Of a stretch of 64,000 bases of DNA, positions 1 through 8,614 are shown one piece after another. The notes beneath the pieces were generated by a model. It saw only the letters and a program-made list of their open reading frames with translations. It was not told the origin of the DNA and did not search any database. The stretch spans positions 1 to 64,000 of the forward strand of contig NZ_CP028271.1 in NCBI RefSeq assembly GCF_009914055.1, written 5' to 3'. Positions within the stretch are counted from its first letter, which is position 1; each line of letters opens with the position of its first letter. This stretch comes from Mixta intestinalis. Lineage in GTDB: Bacteria; Pseudomonadota; Gammaproteobacteria; Enterobacterales; Enterobacteriaceae. Position numbers and translations under genes: made by a program.

Positions 1-192
1 ATGGCTGGTGACCGTATCGCCTGGGTTGAAGATCACACGGGTAATGGGAGAATCATTTCGGGCATAGAGTCGGTTTTCACCGGTAGCAGGAAAAAGCAGG
101 GTAACCATACGGGCATCCAGGGCAACTACCGTTCCCAGTCCCAGTTCGCTTTCCGTGTCGCTGATCCAGCGTTGACCAAGTGTAAAAGGCAT
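1..192 (-). CDS. rapA: RNA polymerase-associated ATPase RapA (N-terminal fragment)
   Basis: RapA (HepA) is a Swi2/Snf2-type ATPase that binds RNA polymerase and promotes its recycling. Only the first 64 codons lie in the window; the gene runs off the left edge. The minus-strand reading begins MPFTLGQRWISDTESELGLG at 192 and continues through an RLYARNDSP segment, matching the N-terminal tandem Tudor-like domain of E. coli RapA almost residue for residue. The helicase domains are outside the window. It lies 148 bp downstream of polB on the same strand, as in E. coli. Confidence 0.93.
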   Translation of the reverse strand, partial: MPFTLGQRWISDTESELGLGTVVALDARMVTLLFPATGENRLYARNDSPITRVIFNPGDTVTSH

Positions 193-340
193 AGATGTTT
201 AGCTCGCGATTCTCGTAATAACAGATGTCATGCTCCCGCCCGGACAATAGCGTTGCGGCCCGACAATAAACTTGTCTGGCTGAGGCCCAGGAGCGGTGAA
301 TTCAGGAAGGGCGCTATGGTACTGGAAGGTAACGCGTTCG

Positions 341-2707
341 TCACCTGTCAAAAAGGCCCAGCTGTCCGGTAATCAGTGTAGCAAAATCATCCTGCATAAA
401 AGGCAATATCCCATCGGCAACGGGCTGCAACTGCTTTGTCAGATAGTGATCGTAGTCCAGCGGCGCACGGCGCGCCTCCAGTGGTTCCGGGCCTGCCGTG
501 GTGATGACATAGCGGATTGTGCCGCCTTTTTGATACTGCAACGGACGGCCCAGTTTTTTATTTTGTTCGTCGGCGAGGCGAGCAGCGCGCACATGTGGCG
601 GCACATTTCGCTCATATTCATGCAATGGACGACGCAGGCGCTTTTTATAAACCAGCTGGGCATCCAGTTCGCCGTCCAGCAGCTGACGTACCGTTTCGCG
701 CACAAAATCCTGCCACGGCTGCTGCCGAAAAATACGCCCGTAGAGCGCCTGTTGAAACTGTTGCGCCAGCGGTGTCCAGTCGGTGCGCACCGTCTCCAGC
801 CCTTTAAACACCATGCGCTCTTCACCTGCCCGGCGTATCAAACCGGCATAGCGTTTTTTGCTGCCCTGTTCAGCGCCGCGAATGGTGGGCATCAAAAAGC
901 GCACAAAATGGGTTTCATATTCCAGTTCCAGCGCGCTTTCCAGCTGGTACATCTTGCGCAGGTGTTCGCGCCACCACCGGTTGACGTAGCTGACCAGCTG
1001 ACGACCAATGGCATCGGCGCTAGCCTCATCATGGGGCGCTTTCAGCCAGACAAAGGTGGAATCGGTATCGCCATAAATAACGGTATATCCCTGCGCCTCA
1101 ATCAGCTGGCGCGTTTGCTGCATAATCTCGTGACCGCGCATCGTGACGGAAGAGGCGAGGCGCGGATCGAAAAAGCGACAGGCGCTGGTGCCGAGTACGC
1201 CGTAAAAAGCGTTCATGATGATTTTTAGCGCCTGTGACAGCGGCTGATTTCCCTGACGCTTCGCTTCTTCACGCCCTTGCCAGATGCGGCTGACAATTTC
1301 CGGCAGGCAATGGGTATGGCGTGAAAAACGTGCCTGACGAAAGCCCGGCACGGAATCCTTATCATCGGGATGTGCCAGCCCTTCAATCAGGCCAACCGGA
1401 TCGATCAAGAATGTGCGGATAATCGAGGGATAGAGGCTTTTATAATCCAGTACCAGTACTGAATCATACAGCCCCGGACGCGAATCCATAACATAGCCGC
1501 CAGGACTGGCTTCCGGCGCAACATCACCAAGATTCGGCGCGACAAAACCGGCGCGATGCATTCGGGGAAAATAAAGATGGCTGAAGGCCGCCACCGAGCC
1601 GCCGTGTCGATCCGCCGCCAGTCCGTTAACGCTGGCGCGTTCCAGCAAAAATGGCATCAGCTCGGTTTTTTGAAAAATACGCGTGACCAGCTCGCAGTCC
1701 TTCAGGTTATAACGTGCCAGCGCGGGCTTATCATTGGCAAAACGCTGGTTAATCTCTTCCATACGCTGCCATGGATTATCGATCGCTTTTCCTTCGCCCA
1801 GCAGCTGTTGCGATACCGCTTCCAGGCTGAAAGAGTCAAAGTTCCAGAAGGCGGATTTCAACGCTTCAATACCGTCAATAATCAGGCGGCCCTGTGCCTG
1901 AGCGAAAAAGATGCCGGGCTTAAAACCGTGCTCACGCCACTCCAGCGCTGTCTGATTACGTCCCAGACGTAATGGGATCGCGTAGCGATCGGCATGTTTT
2001 TGCAGTATACGCAGATCGAACTGCACAACGTTCCAGCCAATCAGCACATCAGGATCGTTAGCGGCAAACCAGGCGTTCAGTTTTTCCAGCAGCTGCGGGC
2101 GGCTGTTAACGTAATGCAGCTCAAAATCAAGCTGGCTGGCATCACCGTTTTCCGGGCCAAGCATCCAGACGATACGCTGGCCGCAGCCCGCTATGCCGAT
2201 GCAATAAAGTTCGCCATGCTGGGTGGTTTCGATATCCAGCGAGGCCCATTTTAGCCGTGGACGGTAGTCGGGATGCGGTTTCAGGCGGGCGTTAATCAGG
2301 CTGTTACCCGCAGGCTGGCCGCTAAACCAGACCGGTGCGGTAATAAAACGTTCCATCAGGAAACGTTCGGGAGGACGAACATCCGCTTCGTACAGCGGAA
2401 TATTATGTTCGCGCAGCCGTTTTTCCAGTCGCTGAAGCTGGCGATACTGCTGACAGTAGAGGCCCAGCACCGGGCGCTGGCGAAAATCTTTCAGGCTGAG
2501 CGGTGCCAGCCGCCAGTGGTGCTCGTCGGCCAGCAGCTTTTGTACCTGCTGCTGACAGGCCGCAGGCACGAAAGCTACCGATTCCTGCGGCGGCAGCACC
2601 AGCCGCTGCGGCCCTTCATCGGTCGCCAGCCAGAAAACAATTTCAGTGCCGTTAGGCGTATCGCGCCAGTGGCGCGTCAGCAAAAAGCCTGCGCGTGCGT
2701 TACTCAC
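341..2707 (-). CDS. polB: DNA polymerase II (family B)
   Basis: DNA polymerase II is a proofreading family-B polymerase used in SOS-induced replication restart and translesion synthesis. The 788-residue product is close to the 783 of E. coli. The exonuclease I motif SLDIETT is at about residues 157-162 (acidic residues D158 and E160). The polymerase motifs DYKSLYPSII (about residue 423) and YGDTDS (about residue 550) are present and intact. The start MSNARAGFLLTRHWRDTPNG aligns with the E. coli N-terminus (MAQAGFILTRHWRDTPQG). A degenerate LexA-like half-site lies about 40-55 bp upstream. In E. coli araD is the upstream neighbour; here an unrelated AT-rich cassette takes that position. Confidence 0.97.
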   Translation of the reverse strand: MSNARAGFLLTRHWRDTPNGTEIVFWLATDEGPQRLVLPPQESVAFVPAACQQQVQKLLADEHHWRLAPLSLKDFRQRPVLGLYCQQYRQLQRLEKRLREHNIPLYEADVRPPERFLMERFITAPVWFSGQPAGNSLINARLKPHPDYRPRLKWASLDIETTQHGELYCIGIAGCGQRIVWMLGPENGDASQLDFELHYVNSRPQLLEKLNAWFAANDPDVLIGWNVVQFDLRILQKHADRYAIPLRLGRNQTALEWREHGFKPGIFFAQAQGRLIIDGIEALKSAFWNFDSFSLEAVSQQLLGEGKAIDNPWQRMEEINQRFANDKPALARYNLKDCELVTRIFQKTELMPFLLERASVNGLAADRHGGSVAAFSHLYFPRMHRAGFVAPNLGDVAPEASPGGYVMDSRPGLYDSVLVLDYKSLYPSIIRTFLIDPVGLIEGLAHPDDKDSVPGFRQARFSRHTHCLPEIVSRIWQGREEAKRQGNQPLSQALKIIMNAFYGVLGTSACRFFDPRLASSVTMRGHEIMQQTRQLIEAQGYTVIYGDTDSTFVWLKAPHDEASADAIGRQLVSYVNRWWREHLRKMYQLESALELEYETHFVRFLMPTIRGAEQGSKKRYAGLIRRAGEERMVFKGLETVRTDWTPLAQQFQQALYGRIFRQQPWQDFVRETVRQLLDGELDAQLVYKKRLRRPLHEYERNVPPHVRAARLADEQNKKLGRPLQYQKGGTIRYVITTAGPEPLEARRAPLDYDHYLTKQLQPVADGILPFMQDDFATLITGQLGLFDR

Positions 2708-2746
2708 CCGGTGCCCTTTTTAATAAAAAACGGCGCTCAGTATACC

Positions 2747-2762
2747 ATGGTTATTTATACAG
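2747..2762 (-). promoter_or_regulatory. possible degenerate LexA box of polB
   Basis: On the minus strand the 16-mer reads CTGTATAAATAACCAT. The left half (CTGTATA) fits the LexA consensus CTGT-N8-ACAG, but the right half is CCAT instead of ACAG. A TATACT -10-like hexamer lies at 2739-2744, just downstream. E. coli polB (dinA) is a LexA target with an operator at this place, so position supports the call, but the right half-site is poor. Confidence 0.35.
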
Positions 2763-2911
2763 TTCTTCAGGAGGTGTGAGGAGTGAAGGATTGTTAAATT
2801 CAAGAATAGTCCTGATTAAAAATAGTATTTTCTCGCGTATTGATCGAAGAAATGAAATCAGCATAGTGCTTATTGAAATATGAAAGATTTGGCTATTAAG
2901 GAATATAATTA

Positions 2912-3745
2912 ATGGAAGCTTTAACTTTTCCTTGTACTATTTTCACCACCCAGCGGAAAATGGATGATACCATGGCTAAGGATATGTACTGCGGGGACTT
3001 AACTGCTTCTCAGTTACAAAAGTACTATTATCTGACAGACGTCTCTGAAAAAGTTGACCCTTACACCTGTACAAAGTTAACGCCATTCAACCTGCCGCAA
3101 TCAAGATTTTATAATATGCGTGGCGGAGGAAAGGAAACATGTAGCCCTCTGGAATGTGCCAGGCTAATGTTTGATGAAATGCGCAGCCTCAGCTGGCCTT
3201 TCTCTATGTATAGCCCGTATCGTCAGTTGATTAATAAGATGATTGATCATATGCAGTACTCCTGTGGAGCCTCTTTCAGAGATGCTTCTCTGGATATGGC
3301 TTTAAGAGAGCAAATATTAAATGATTATTCAGGTAAAAGTTCACTAAATATAATAAAAGAAAACATAAATAAGTATGTTAATTTTAAAGATAAGTGCTAT
3401 CCAAAAGAAGCAATTTCATTGTTAAGAAATGCGATAGGAAAATCTATTTTACCGAAATTCAATCGGGTAAGAGATAATTTTAATGGCTTGGGAATAACGA
3501 TACATGATATCTATGCCCTAAAGATAAGCCTTCTATCTTTAAATGTGAATGATAATAGTTGGACGGCTAAGGTCCAGTATCAAGCACAGGATCACTTTGG
3601 GCTTGATGATGAAGATATTATGAAAAAAACATATCATCAGTTAAGATTCTTTCGGATTTGGTTTATTTTGCAACGCTATGAAAAATATAGCTATCGCCCA
3701 TTTTTTACTAATATCAATGCAACCGTAGATTTAACGGGGAGCTAA
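2912..3745 (+). CDS. DUF3289 family protein
   Basis: The function is unknown. The 277-residue protein resembles enterobacterial DUF3289 proteins as I recall them: an N-terminal FPCTIFTTQRKMDD stretch, an AKDMYCGDLTASQL segment, the central MIDHMQ region, and a C-terminal QDHFGLDDEDIM ... RFFRIWF block. It has no signal peptide and no obvious membrane segment. The chosen start has an AAGGA ribosome site about 10 nt upstream. Base composition is clearly AT-rich, with many ATA and AAA/AAT codons in the middle third, unlike the flanking GC-rich genes, which suggests horizontal gain. It is separated by one base from the DUF943 gene downstream, so the two are probably co-translated. It occupies the place of araC-araBAD in E. 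coli. An effector-like role is only an inference. Confidence 0.8.
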   Translation: MEALTFPCTIFTTQRKMDDTMAKDMYCGDLTASQLQKYYYLTDVSEKVDPYTCTKLTPFNLPQSRFYNMRGGGKETCSPLECARLMFDEMRSLSWPFSMYSPYRQLINKMIDHMQYSCGASFRDASLDMALREQILNDYSGKSSLNIIKENINKYVNFKDKCYPKEAISLLRNAIGKSILPKFNRVRDNFNGLGITIHDIYALKISLLSLNVNDNSWTAKVQYQAQDHFGLDDEDIMKKTYHQLRFFRIWFILQRYEKYSYRPFFTNINATVDLTGS

Positions 3746-3746
3746 A

Positions 3747-4208
3747 ATGAAAAAAACAGCGTTAAAGATTTTATGGGGCTGCCTTATCATCTTGCTGATA
3801 GCCGCTGCTGGATTTGCTTATCTTAACTTGCGGCCCGTGAAGGTTATTGCGGTACATCACGATAAATATAGTACCTCTGTATTAGTTAATCGTATGCCTT
3901 TCAGCGCGACTGAAAAAATCAAATGGTGGATAAAAAATCAACCGGAGCTAACAGCAACATATAAGCTGCCAGGGGTCAGCGATACCTATTTTAATATCTA
4001 TTTTTGGGCCTTTGGCGATGGCTATAAAGAACTGGGAAAATACGATCGCCTTTGCTTCCATGATATGCCGCCGCCAAAAAACTGCATCGAAAAAGAGCGG
4101 CTAATGTACATTACCTTAACCCGCCACGGTGAAGTGGATTACTGGTTGAATAATACGCGTTATATTCAGAAGAAAAACGGCGAGCTTTATGAAAAAGGCT
4201 TCGACTAA
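3747..4208 (+). CDS. DUF943 family membrane-anchored protein
   Basis: A 153-residue protein of unknown function with the features of the enterobacterial DUF943 family. After a short basic N-terminus (MKKTALK) there is one hydrophobic segment at about residues 8-27, then an RPVKVIAVHHD motif typical of the family, a WWIKNQPELTATYKLP stretch and a YWLNNTRY segment near the C-terminus. It is predicted to be anchored in the inner membrane by the N-terminal helix with the rest in the periplasm. The ribosome site (GGGAG) lies within the last codons of the DUF3289 gene, so translation is probably coupled. DUF943 genes are commonly seen in Pantoea, Erwinia and Serratia genomes, often in tandem. A partner or immunity role for the upstream protein is speculation. 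Confidence 0.8.
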   Translation: MKKTALKILWGCLIILLIAAAGFAYLNLRPVKVIAVHHDKYSTSVLVNRMPFSATEKIKWWIKNQPELTATYKLPGVSDTYFNIYFWAFGDGYKELGKYDRLCFHDMPPPKNCIEKERLMYITLTRHGEVDYWLNNTRYIQKKNGELYEKGFD

Positions 4209-4231
4209 TGTCTCTTCTGGGCTGGCGCAGA

Positions 4232-4248
4232 GTGTTGAATTACAACAC
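4232..4248. repeat. perfect inverted repeat after the DUF943 gene
   Basis: GTGTTG-AATTA-CAACAC, a 6-bp perfect stem with a 5-base loop, 24 bp after the DUF943 stop codon. No T-tract follows, so it is not a standard terminator. It may be a protein-binding palindrome or a weak 3'-end hairpin of the cassette. Confidence 0.5.
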
Positions 4249-4376
4249 GATGAGATGTCGCTCGTGCAGCAGGTAAACGCCTGTCAACGGCGGTCAATAA
4301 CTTCATACAAATCATCGCTTGACGCTATGTCATTCGCTCAGGAAAATCCAGGCGATAATCGACTCTGAGGATGTCT

Positions 4377-5141
4377 ATGGAAGCCTGGCTGGAACACCTG
4401 ATTACCCAATCGCTGGAATGGGCGCTGTTTGCCGTGGCGTTAGTGACTTTTCTTGAGTCGCTGGCGCTGGTGGGGCTACTGCTGCCGGGAACGGTGATGA
4501 TGGCCAGCCTGGGTACGCTGGTAGGAAGCGGACAGCTGGGGCTTTATCCCGCCTGGGCGGCAGGGATAGTCGGTTGTCTGTTAGGCGACTGGATCTCATA
4601 CGGCATCGGCTGGAAATTCCAGGGGCCGTTGCATCGCTGGAAATACTTGAAAAAACATCAAAAGATGCTGGATAAAACCGAACATGCGCTGCATCAGCAC
4701 AGCATGTTTACCATTCTGGTGGGCCGTTTTGTGGGGCCGACGCGCCCGTTATTGCCGCTGGCGGCAGGTATGCTGGAGCTGCCGGTACGTAAGTTCCTGC
4801 CGCCAAATATTATCGGCTGTATACTCTGGCCGCCGCTTTATCTGCTACCGGGGATTCTGGCTGGCGTGGCGATCGATATCCCGAAAGGCGCGCAGAGCGG
4901 CAGTTTCAAATGGTTACTGCTGGCGGTTGTGCTGTTGGTTTGGCTGGGCGCCTGGCTTGGCTGGCGCTGGTGGCGCGCCGGAAAACAGCGGGACTGGGCG
5001 ACACCTTATCTGCCAGCGCAGCGGCTGCGCTGGCTGGCACCGCTGAGCCTGATTATCGGCATCGGTAGTCTGGTTGCTATCCAGTTTCATCCCATGATGC
5101 CGATTTTCCGTCAGCTGCTGACGAAGGTATTTGTAGGTTAA
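4377..5141 (+). CDS. yabI: DedA family inner-membrane protein YabI
   Basis: DedA/VTT-family integral membrane protein; members take part in lipid carrier recycling, membrane homeostasis and resistance to envelope stress. It shows the family core LVGLLLPGTVMMAS near residue 35 and the FVGPTRPLLPLAAGM motif near residues 118-132 with the conserved arginine, plus several hydrophobic segments. The ATG at 4377 is preferred over 4371 because it gives 254 residues as in E. coli and lies 6 nt after GAGG, whereas 4371 directly abuts it. It converges on thiQ with only 4 bp between the coding regions. In E. coli araC lies on the other side; here it is the DUF943 gene. Confidence 0.92.
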   Translation: MEAWLEHLITQSLEWALFAVALVTFLESLALVGLLLPGTVMMASLGTLVGSGQLGLYPAWAAGIVGCLLGDWISYGIGWKFQGPLHRWKYLKKHQKMLDKTEHALHQHSMFTILVGRFVGPTRPLLPLAAGMLELPVRKFLPPNIIGCILWPPLYLLPGILAGVAIDIPKGAQSGSFKWLLLAVVLLVWLGAWLGWRWWRAGKQRDWATPYLPAQRLRWLAPLSLIIGIGSLVAIQFHPMMPIFRQLLTKVFVG

Positions 5142-5145
5142 TTCG

Positions 5146-5859
5146 CTACGGGGCGTCAGGACGATGGCGAATGCCTAATACTTCCGCCGCCTCCGTTTCA
5201 CCACGCAATAGCGTTGCCGTTGCGCCATCCCAGTATATCCGTCCATCAACTACCAGCAGGCTGCGTGCGGCAATCTGCGCAGCATCTTCAAGGCTGTGCG
5301 ATACCATTAACAACGTTAGCTGGCGTTCACTACATACTTCATCCACCAGCGCCAGCATCTCCTTGCGCAACGCCGGATCCAGCGCCGAAAAAGGTTCATC
5401 CAACAGCAGGATTGGCTGTGCGCGTACCAGGCAGCGAGCCAGCGCCGCCCGCTGACGCTGACCGCCGGAAAGCTGGCCGGGTAAACGCGTTAACGCATTC
5501 TCCAGGCCGACGCGCCCGGCAATGGCCGCGACCTGCTGCTGTTGGGCCAGATTCAGCTTTAGCCCAGGATGCAGGCCAAGCCCGATGTTCTGCGCTACGG
5601 TCAGGTGAGCGAAAAGATTGTTTTCCTGAAACAGCATCGAAACCGGGCGCTGGGCAGGCGTGCTGTGGGTATGATCGCTGCCGTTTAGCTGGATATCGCC
5701 GCCGTGCGCCGGAAGAAAACCTGCGATTAGACTAAGCAGCGTGCTTTTACCGGCACCGCTTGGCCCTAACACTGCGGCACGCTCGCCAGCCTGTAACGAC
5801 AGGGAAAAGCGCATGGGCAGATGGTGATACATCCAGGTCAAATTAGTCAGCGTTAACAT
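5146..5859 (-). CDS. thiQ: thiamine/TPP ABC transporter ATP-binding protein ThiQ
   Basis: ATPase subunit of the ThiBPQ importer for thiamine and thiamine pyrophosphate. The 237-residue protein has Walker A GPSGAGKST (residues 32-40), a Q-loop (LFQENN, 77-81), the signature LSGGQRQR (130-137) and Walker B LLLDEP (151-156). The start at 5859 (MLTLTNLTW) matches E. coli; an upstream ATG at 5880 would add 7 residues with no family support. It overlaps the 3' end of thiP by 17 nt, as expected for the last gene of a translationally coupled operon. Because thiP is frameshifted, ribosomes that terminate early in thiP would not reach this start, so ThiQ production could be reduced. Confidence 0.96.
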   Translation of the reverse strand: MLTLTNLTWMYHHLPMRFSLSLQAGERAAVLGPSGAGKSTLLSLIAGFLPAHGGDIQLNGSDHTHSTPAQRPVSMLFQENNLFAHLTVAQNIGLGLHPGLKLNLAQQQQVAAIAGRVGLENALTRLPGQLSGGQRQRAALARCLVRAQPILLLDEPFSALDPALRKEMLALVDEVCSERQLTLLMVSHSLEDAAQIAARSLLVVDGRIYWDGATATLLRGETEAAEVLGIRHRPDAP

Positions 5860-7454
5860 GGCGTCCCGGCAGTTTTTCAATCAGCGTAAACAGAAGAAAA
5901 CAGAGCAGCAGCAGGAGCAGGGCGGTAGCCGCGCCGTCGGCGCTGCGGTAGGCACCAATCTGCTGATACAAATAAAATGGCAGCGTGCGGAAATCGGCAC
6001 TGCCAAACAAGGCCACTACGCCGAAATCACCAATCGAGAGCACGCAGGCAAATGCAAGTGCCTGCGCCAGCGGACGTTGCAGCGCCCTGAGTTCCACGAT
6101 CCGTACGCGCTGCCAGCCCGCGAATATCCAGCGACAGGCAAAGCCGATCGTAACGCTCAGCGATATCGCACATTGGATTTTCCAGCACCTTCATCGCATA
6201 AGGAATAGCCATCAGCGCATTGGTAAAAATAACGATACCGTCCGCACGCTGTGGCAGGCCCAGGGTACTGTTAAACAGTAAAAAGAAGCCGGTTGCCAGT
6301 ACGATCCCCGGCATGGCGAGAATCAGCATTCCGCTCATTTCCAGCGCCTGACCCGCCAGTAACCGCTGACGCAGGCGCAGCTCGCGGCTGCTCCAGAGCA
6401 ACAGCATCGTCAGCAGGACCGACAGCAGACCGGCAGCCAGCGCAATACGCAGTGAGGTCCAGGCCGCCTGCCACAGCGCCGATTGATGCAGCAGCCCGCT
6501 GAAGCCCTGGCGAGCACCATCAACTATGACCGCCAGTAGCGGCGGCAGTAGCAAAAGCAGAGCCAGCGAGACAATCAGTATGTCGCGTAACAGACGGCCC
6601 ACGCCACGGTTGGCGGCACGCCATCCGTTGAGCGAGATGTCGCCGGTCGGCAGGGCTTTGCTGAGCCGCTGGCTTAGCATAACCAGCCCCAGGCAGCAGA
6701 CCATCTGCAACAGCGCCAGCAGAGCGGCCCTGCCCGGATCGTAGTCGTAGCTTAACGCCTGGAAAATAGCCAGCTCAATGGTCGTGGCCTGTGGGCCGCC
6801 GCCGAGCGATAATACGGTGGCGAAACTGGCGAAGCAGAGCATAAAAATCAGCGCCGCCGCAGGCAGGATCTGACGGCGCAGCCACGGCCATTCCACCAGA
6901 CGGAAAAAATACCCGCCTTCCATACCTAACTGGGCGGCCAGCTGGCGCTGCTCACCGGGAATATTTTCCAGCGCTTGCATCAGCAGACGCGTCGCCAGCG
7001 GCAGATTAAAGAAGACGTGCGCCAGCAAAATCCCCTGCAACCCGTAAGGCGAGAAGTGATATTCGATACCCAACAGGGCGCAGAGTTGTGCCAGCCAGCC
7101 TTCGCGCCCATAAACGCTTAACAGACCGAACACCGCCACCAGCACCGGCAGCACCAGCGTCATTGCACAGAGGCGCAGCAGGAGCCGACGGCCAGGGAAG
7201 CGCCGTCGCCAAAGCGCCCGCGCCAGCGGAATCGCCGGGATCACTGACAGCAGAGCGGAAAGCAGTGCCTGCCAGAAAGAAAAGGCGATGACGTGATGCA
7301 GGTAGCTATCCTGCATCAGGGCGCGCCAGTTGCTGTCCGGTGCGTTAAACCAGAGCGCGCCAAACGCCAGCAATGCCACGCCAGATAACAGCGTAGCGGT
7401 CAACAATCCCGGCCACAGCCAGCCGGGGATCAGCGGCTGACGGCGCGTTGCCAT
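5843..7454 (-). pseudogene. thiP: thiamine ABC transporter permease ThiP, disrupted by a +1 frameshift
   Basis: ThiP is the two-domain inner-membrane permease of the thiamine/TPP importer. The N-terminal 445 codons read from 7454 and include the LPVLVAVFGLLSVYGREGW and NIPGEQRQLAAQLGM regions and the start of the second permease domain. The correct frame is lost at a GGG run on the minus strand (CCC at 6117-6119 on the plus strand), where E. coli-like reading needs two bases. The original frame then gives unrelated sequence ending at 6027. The true C-terminus (VELRALQRPLAQALAFACVL onward, about 88 residues) is present in the other frame down to the TAA at 5843-5845. Removing one base restores exactly 536 residues, the E. 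coli length. It is either a recent null allele or a one-base sequence error. Confidence 0.9.
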
Positions 7455-8416
7455 GTATTAATCCATGTGGCACGCTGTTGCGCCACCTGCTGCGGCGTAA
7501 ACTGCAACGCGTTTTTTGGCACGGTCAGGCTGTTAAAGCCTGGCGGCAGCGTGATATCGGTTACCGGATACATCCAGTTGCCGGTGGGGATGGTCTGCTG
7601 AAAGGGCTCGCTGACGATAAACTGCATAAACTGCTGCGCCAGCTGCGGCTGCGGACTGTTTTTTAACTGCGCTGCCACCTCAACCTGTAAATAGTGGCCT
7701 TCGGCAAAATCAGCTGCCGCGTAGCGATCTTTGTTCTCGGCAATCAGGTGATAAGCAGGGGAGGTGGTGTAGCTCAGCACCAGATCGCCTTCCCCTTTCA
7801 GGAACAGCCCATAGGCTTCGCTCCAGCCTTTGGTGACGGTAACGGTTTTCTGCGCCAGCTTCTGCCACGCCTGTGGCGCTTCGTCGCCATACACTTTTTG
7901 CATCCACAGCAGCAGCCCCAGCCCCGGCGTGCTGGTACGCGGGTCCTCGTAAATCACACGCCATTTTCGATCGCTTTCTGTCAGCTCTTTCAGGCTTTTC
8001 GGCGGATTTTTCAGCTTGTTTTTATCATAGACGAAGGCGAAGTAGCCGTAGTCGTAAGGGATAAAGGTACGGTCATGCCAGCCGCCCGGCAGCGCCAGTT
8101 TGGCGGTGTCTACTTGAGATGCAGTGAACAGGCCGGTCTGTTCTGCCGCCGCTACCAGATTATTGTCCAGCCCCAATACCACATCGGCCTTACTGTTTTT
8201 GCCTTCCATACGCAGACGGTTTAACAGTGAAACCCCATCTTCCAGCGCGACAAATTTCAGTTCACAGCCGCACTGCGACTCGAACGCTTTTTTCACCGCC
8301 GGGCCTGGGCCCCATTCTGCGGCGAAGGAGTCATAGGTATAGACGGTCAGCGTGGGTTTGGCGGCAAAAGCAGGGGCAGACAGCAACAGCAGAACGGGCA
8401 AAACTTTTTTCAACAC
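7430..8416 (-). CDS. thiB: thiamine/TPP-binding periplasmic protein ThiB (TbpA)
   Basis: Periplasmic substrate-binding protein that delivers thiamine, TMP and TPP to ThiPQ. 328 residues, beginning with a Sec signal peptide (MLKKVLPVLLLLSAPAFA) followed by the mature start AKPTLTVYTYDSFAAEWGPG. Conserved blocks LRMEGKNSKADVVLGLDNN, EDPRTSTPGLGLLLWMQKVY and TTSPAYH match E. coli. A GTG start at 8416 is chosen: it lies 6 nt after AAGGAG and gives the E. coli-type N-terminus. The in-frame ATG at 8473 would add residues and run into the riboswitch. The 3' end overlaps thiP by 25 nt. Expression should be controlled by the upstream TPP riboswitch. Confidence 0.96.
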   Translation of the reverse strand: MLKKVLPVLLLLSAPAFAAKPTLTVYTYDSFAAEWGPGPAVKKAFESQCGCELKFVALEDGVSLLNRLRMEGKNSKADVVLGLDNNLVAAAEQTGLFTASQVDTAKLALPGGWHDRTFIPYDYGYFAFVYDKNKLKNPPKSLKELTESDRKWRVIYEDPRTSTPGLGLLLWMQKVYGDEAPQAWQKLAQKTVTVTKGWSEAYGLFLKGEGDLVLSYTTSPAYHLIAENKDRYAAADFAEGHYLQVEVAAQLKNSPQPQLAQQFMQFIVSEPFQQTIPTGNWMYPVTDITLPPGFNSLTVPKNALQFTPQQVAQQRATWINTWQRAVSR

Positions 8417-8479
8417 GTTGCGCTCCTTGAGGAGAATAAATAACAGGGCGCATGATCTGAGGACGTAACGCATCTCAAA

Positions 8480-8572
8480 TCCCTACGCCGGTATTAACCG
8501 GATCAGGTTCGACGGGTCTCTCTCAGTGAAGCAGCGCGTCAGCGAACGCTCGCGTCTCTCCACACCCCGTTG
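8480..8572 (-). promoter_or_regulatory. TPP riboswitch (THI element) of thiBPQ
   Basis: On the minus strand the leader carries the conserved TPP-aptamer blocks in order: ACGGGGTG at the 5' end, the CTGAGA core (within CACTGAGAGAGACCC), then GAACCTGATCCGGTTAAT and the closing CCGGCGTAGGGA. The optional P3 arm is made of a GC-rich inverted repeat between these blocks. It ends about 60 nt before the thiB GTG, consistent with translational control by hiding the ribosome site, the mode known for enterobacterial thi operons. A TACACT -10-like hexamer lies at 8583-8588; a matching -35 is weak. Confidence 0.95.
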
Positions 8573-8614
8573 AGAACGGCTTAGTGTAGACTTTTCGTCA
8601 AATTAACGAAAGTA

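Noticed and set aside
296..1228. 310-codon open frame opposite polB
   Set aside because: It is fully antisense to conserved polymerase motifs; no ribosome site and no family resemblance.
2695..2883. 62-codon frame between polB and the DUF3289 gene
   Set aside because: It begins within polB on the opposite strand, crosses the polB promoter region and has no recognisable features.
8596..8601. TTGACG hexamer as the -35 of the thiB promoter
   Set aside because: It lies only 7 bp from the TACACT -10 candidate, which is incompatible with a sigma-70 spacer.
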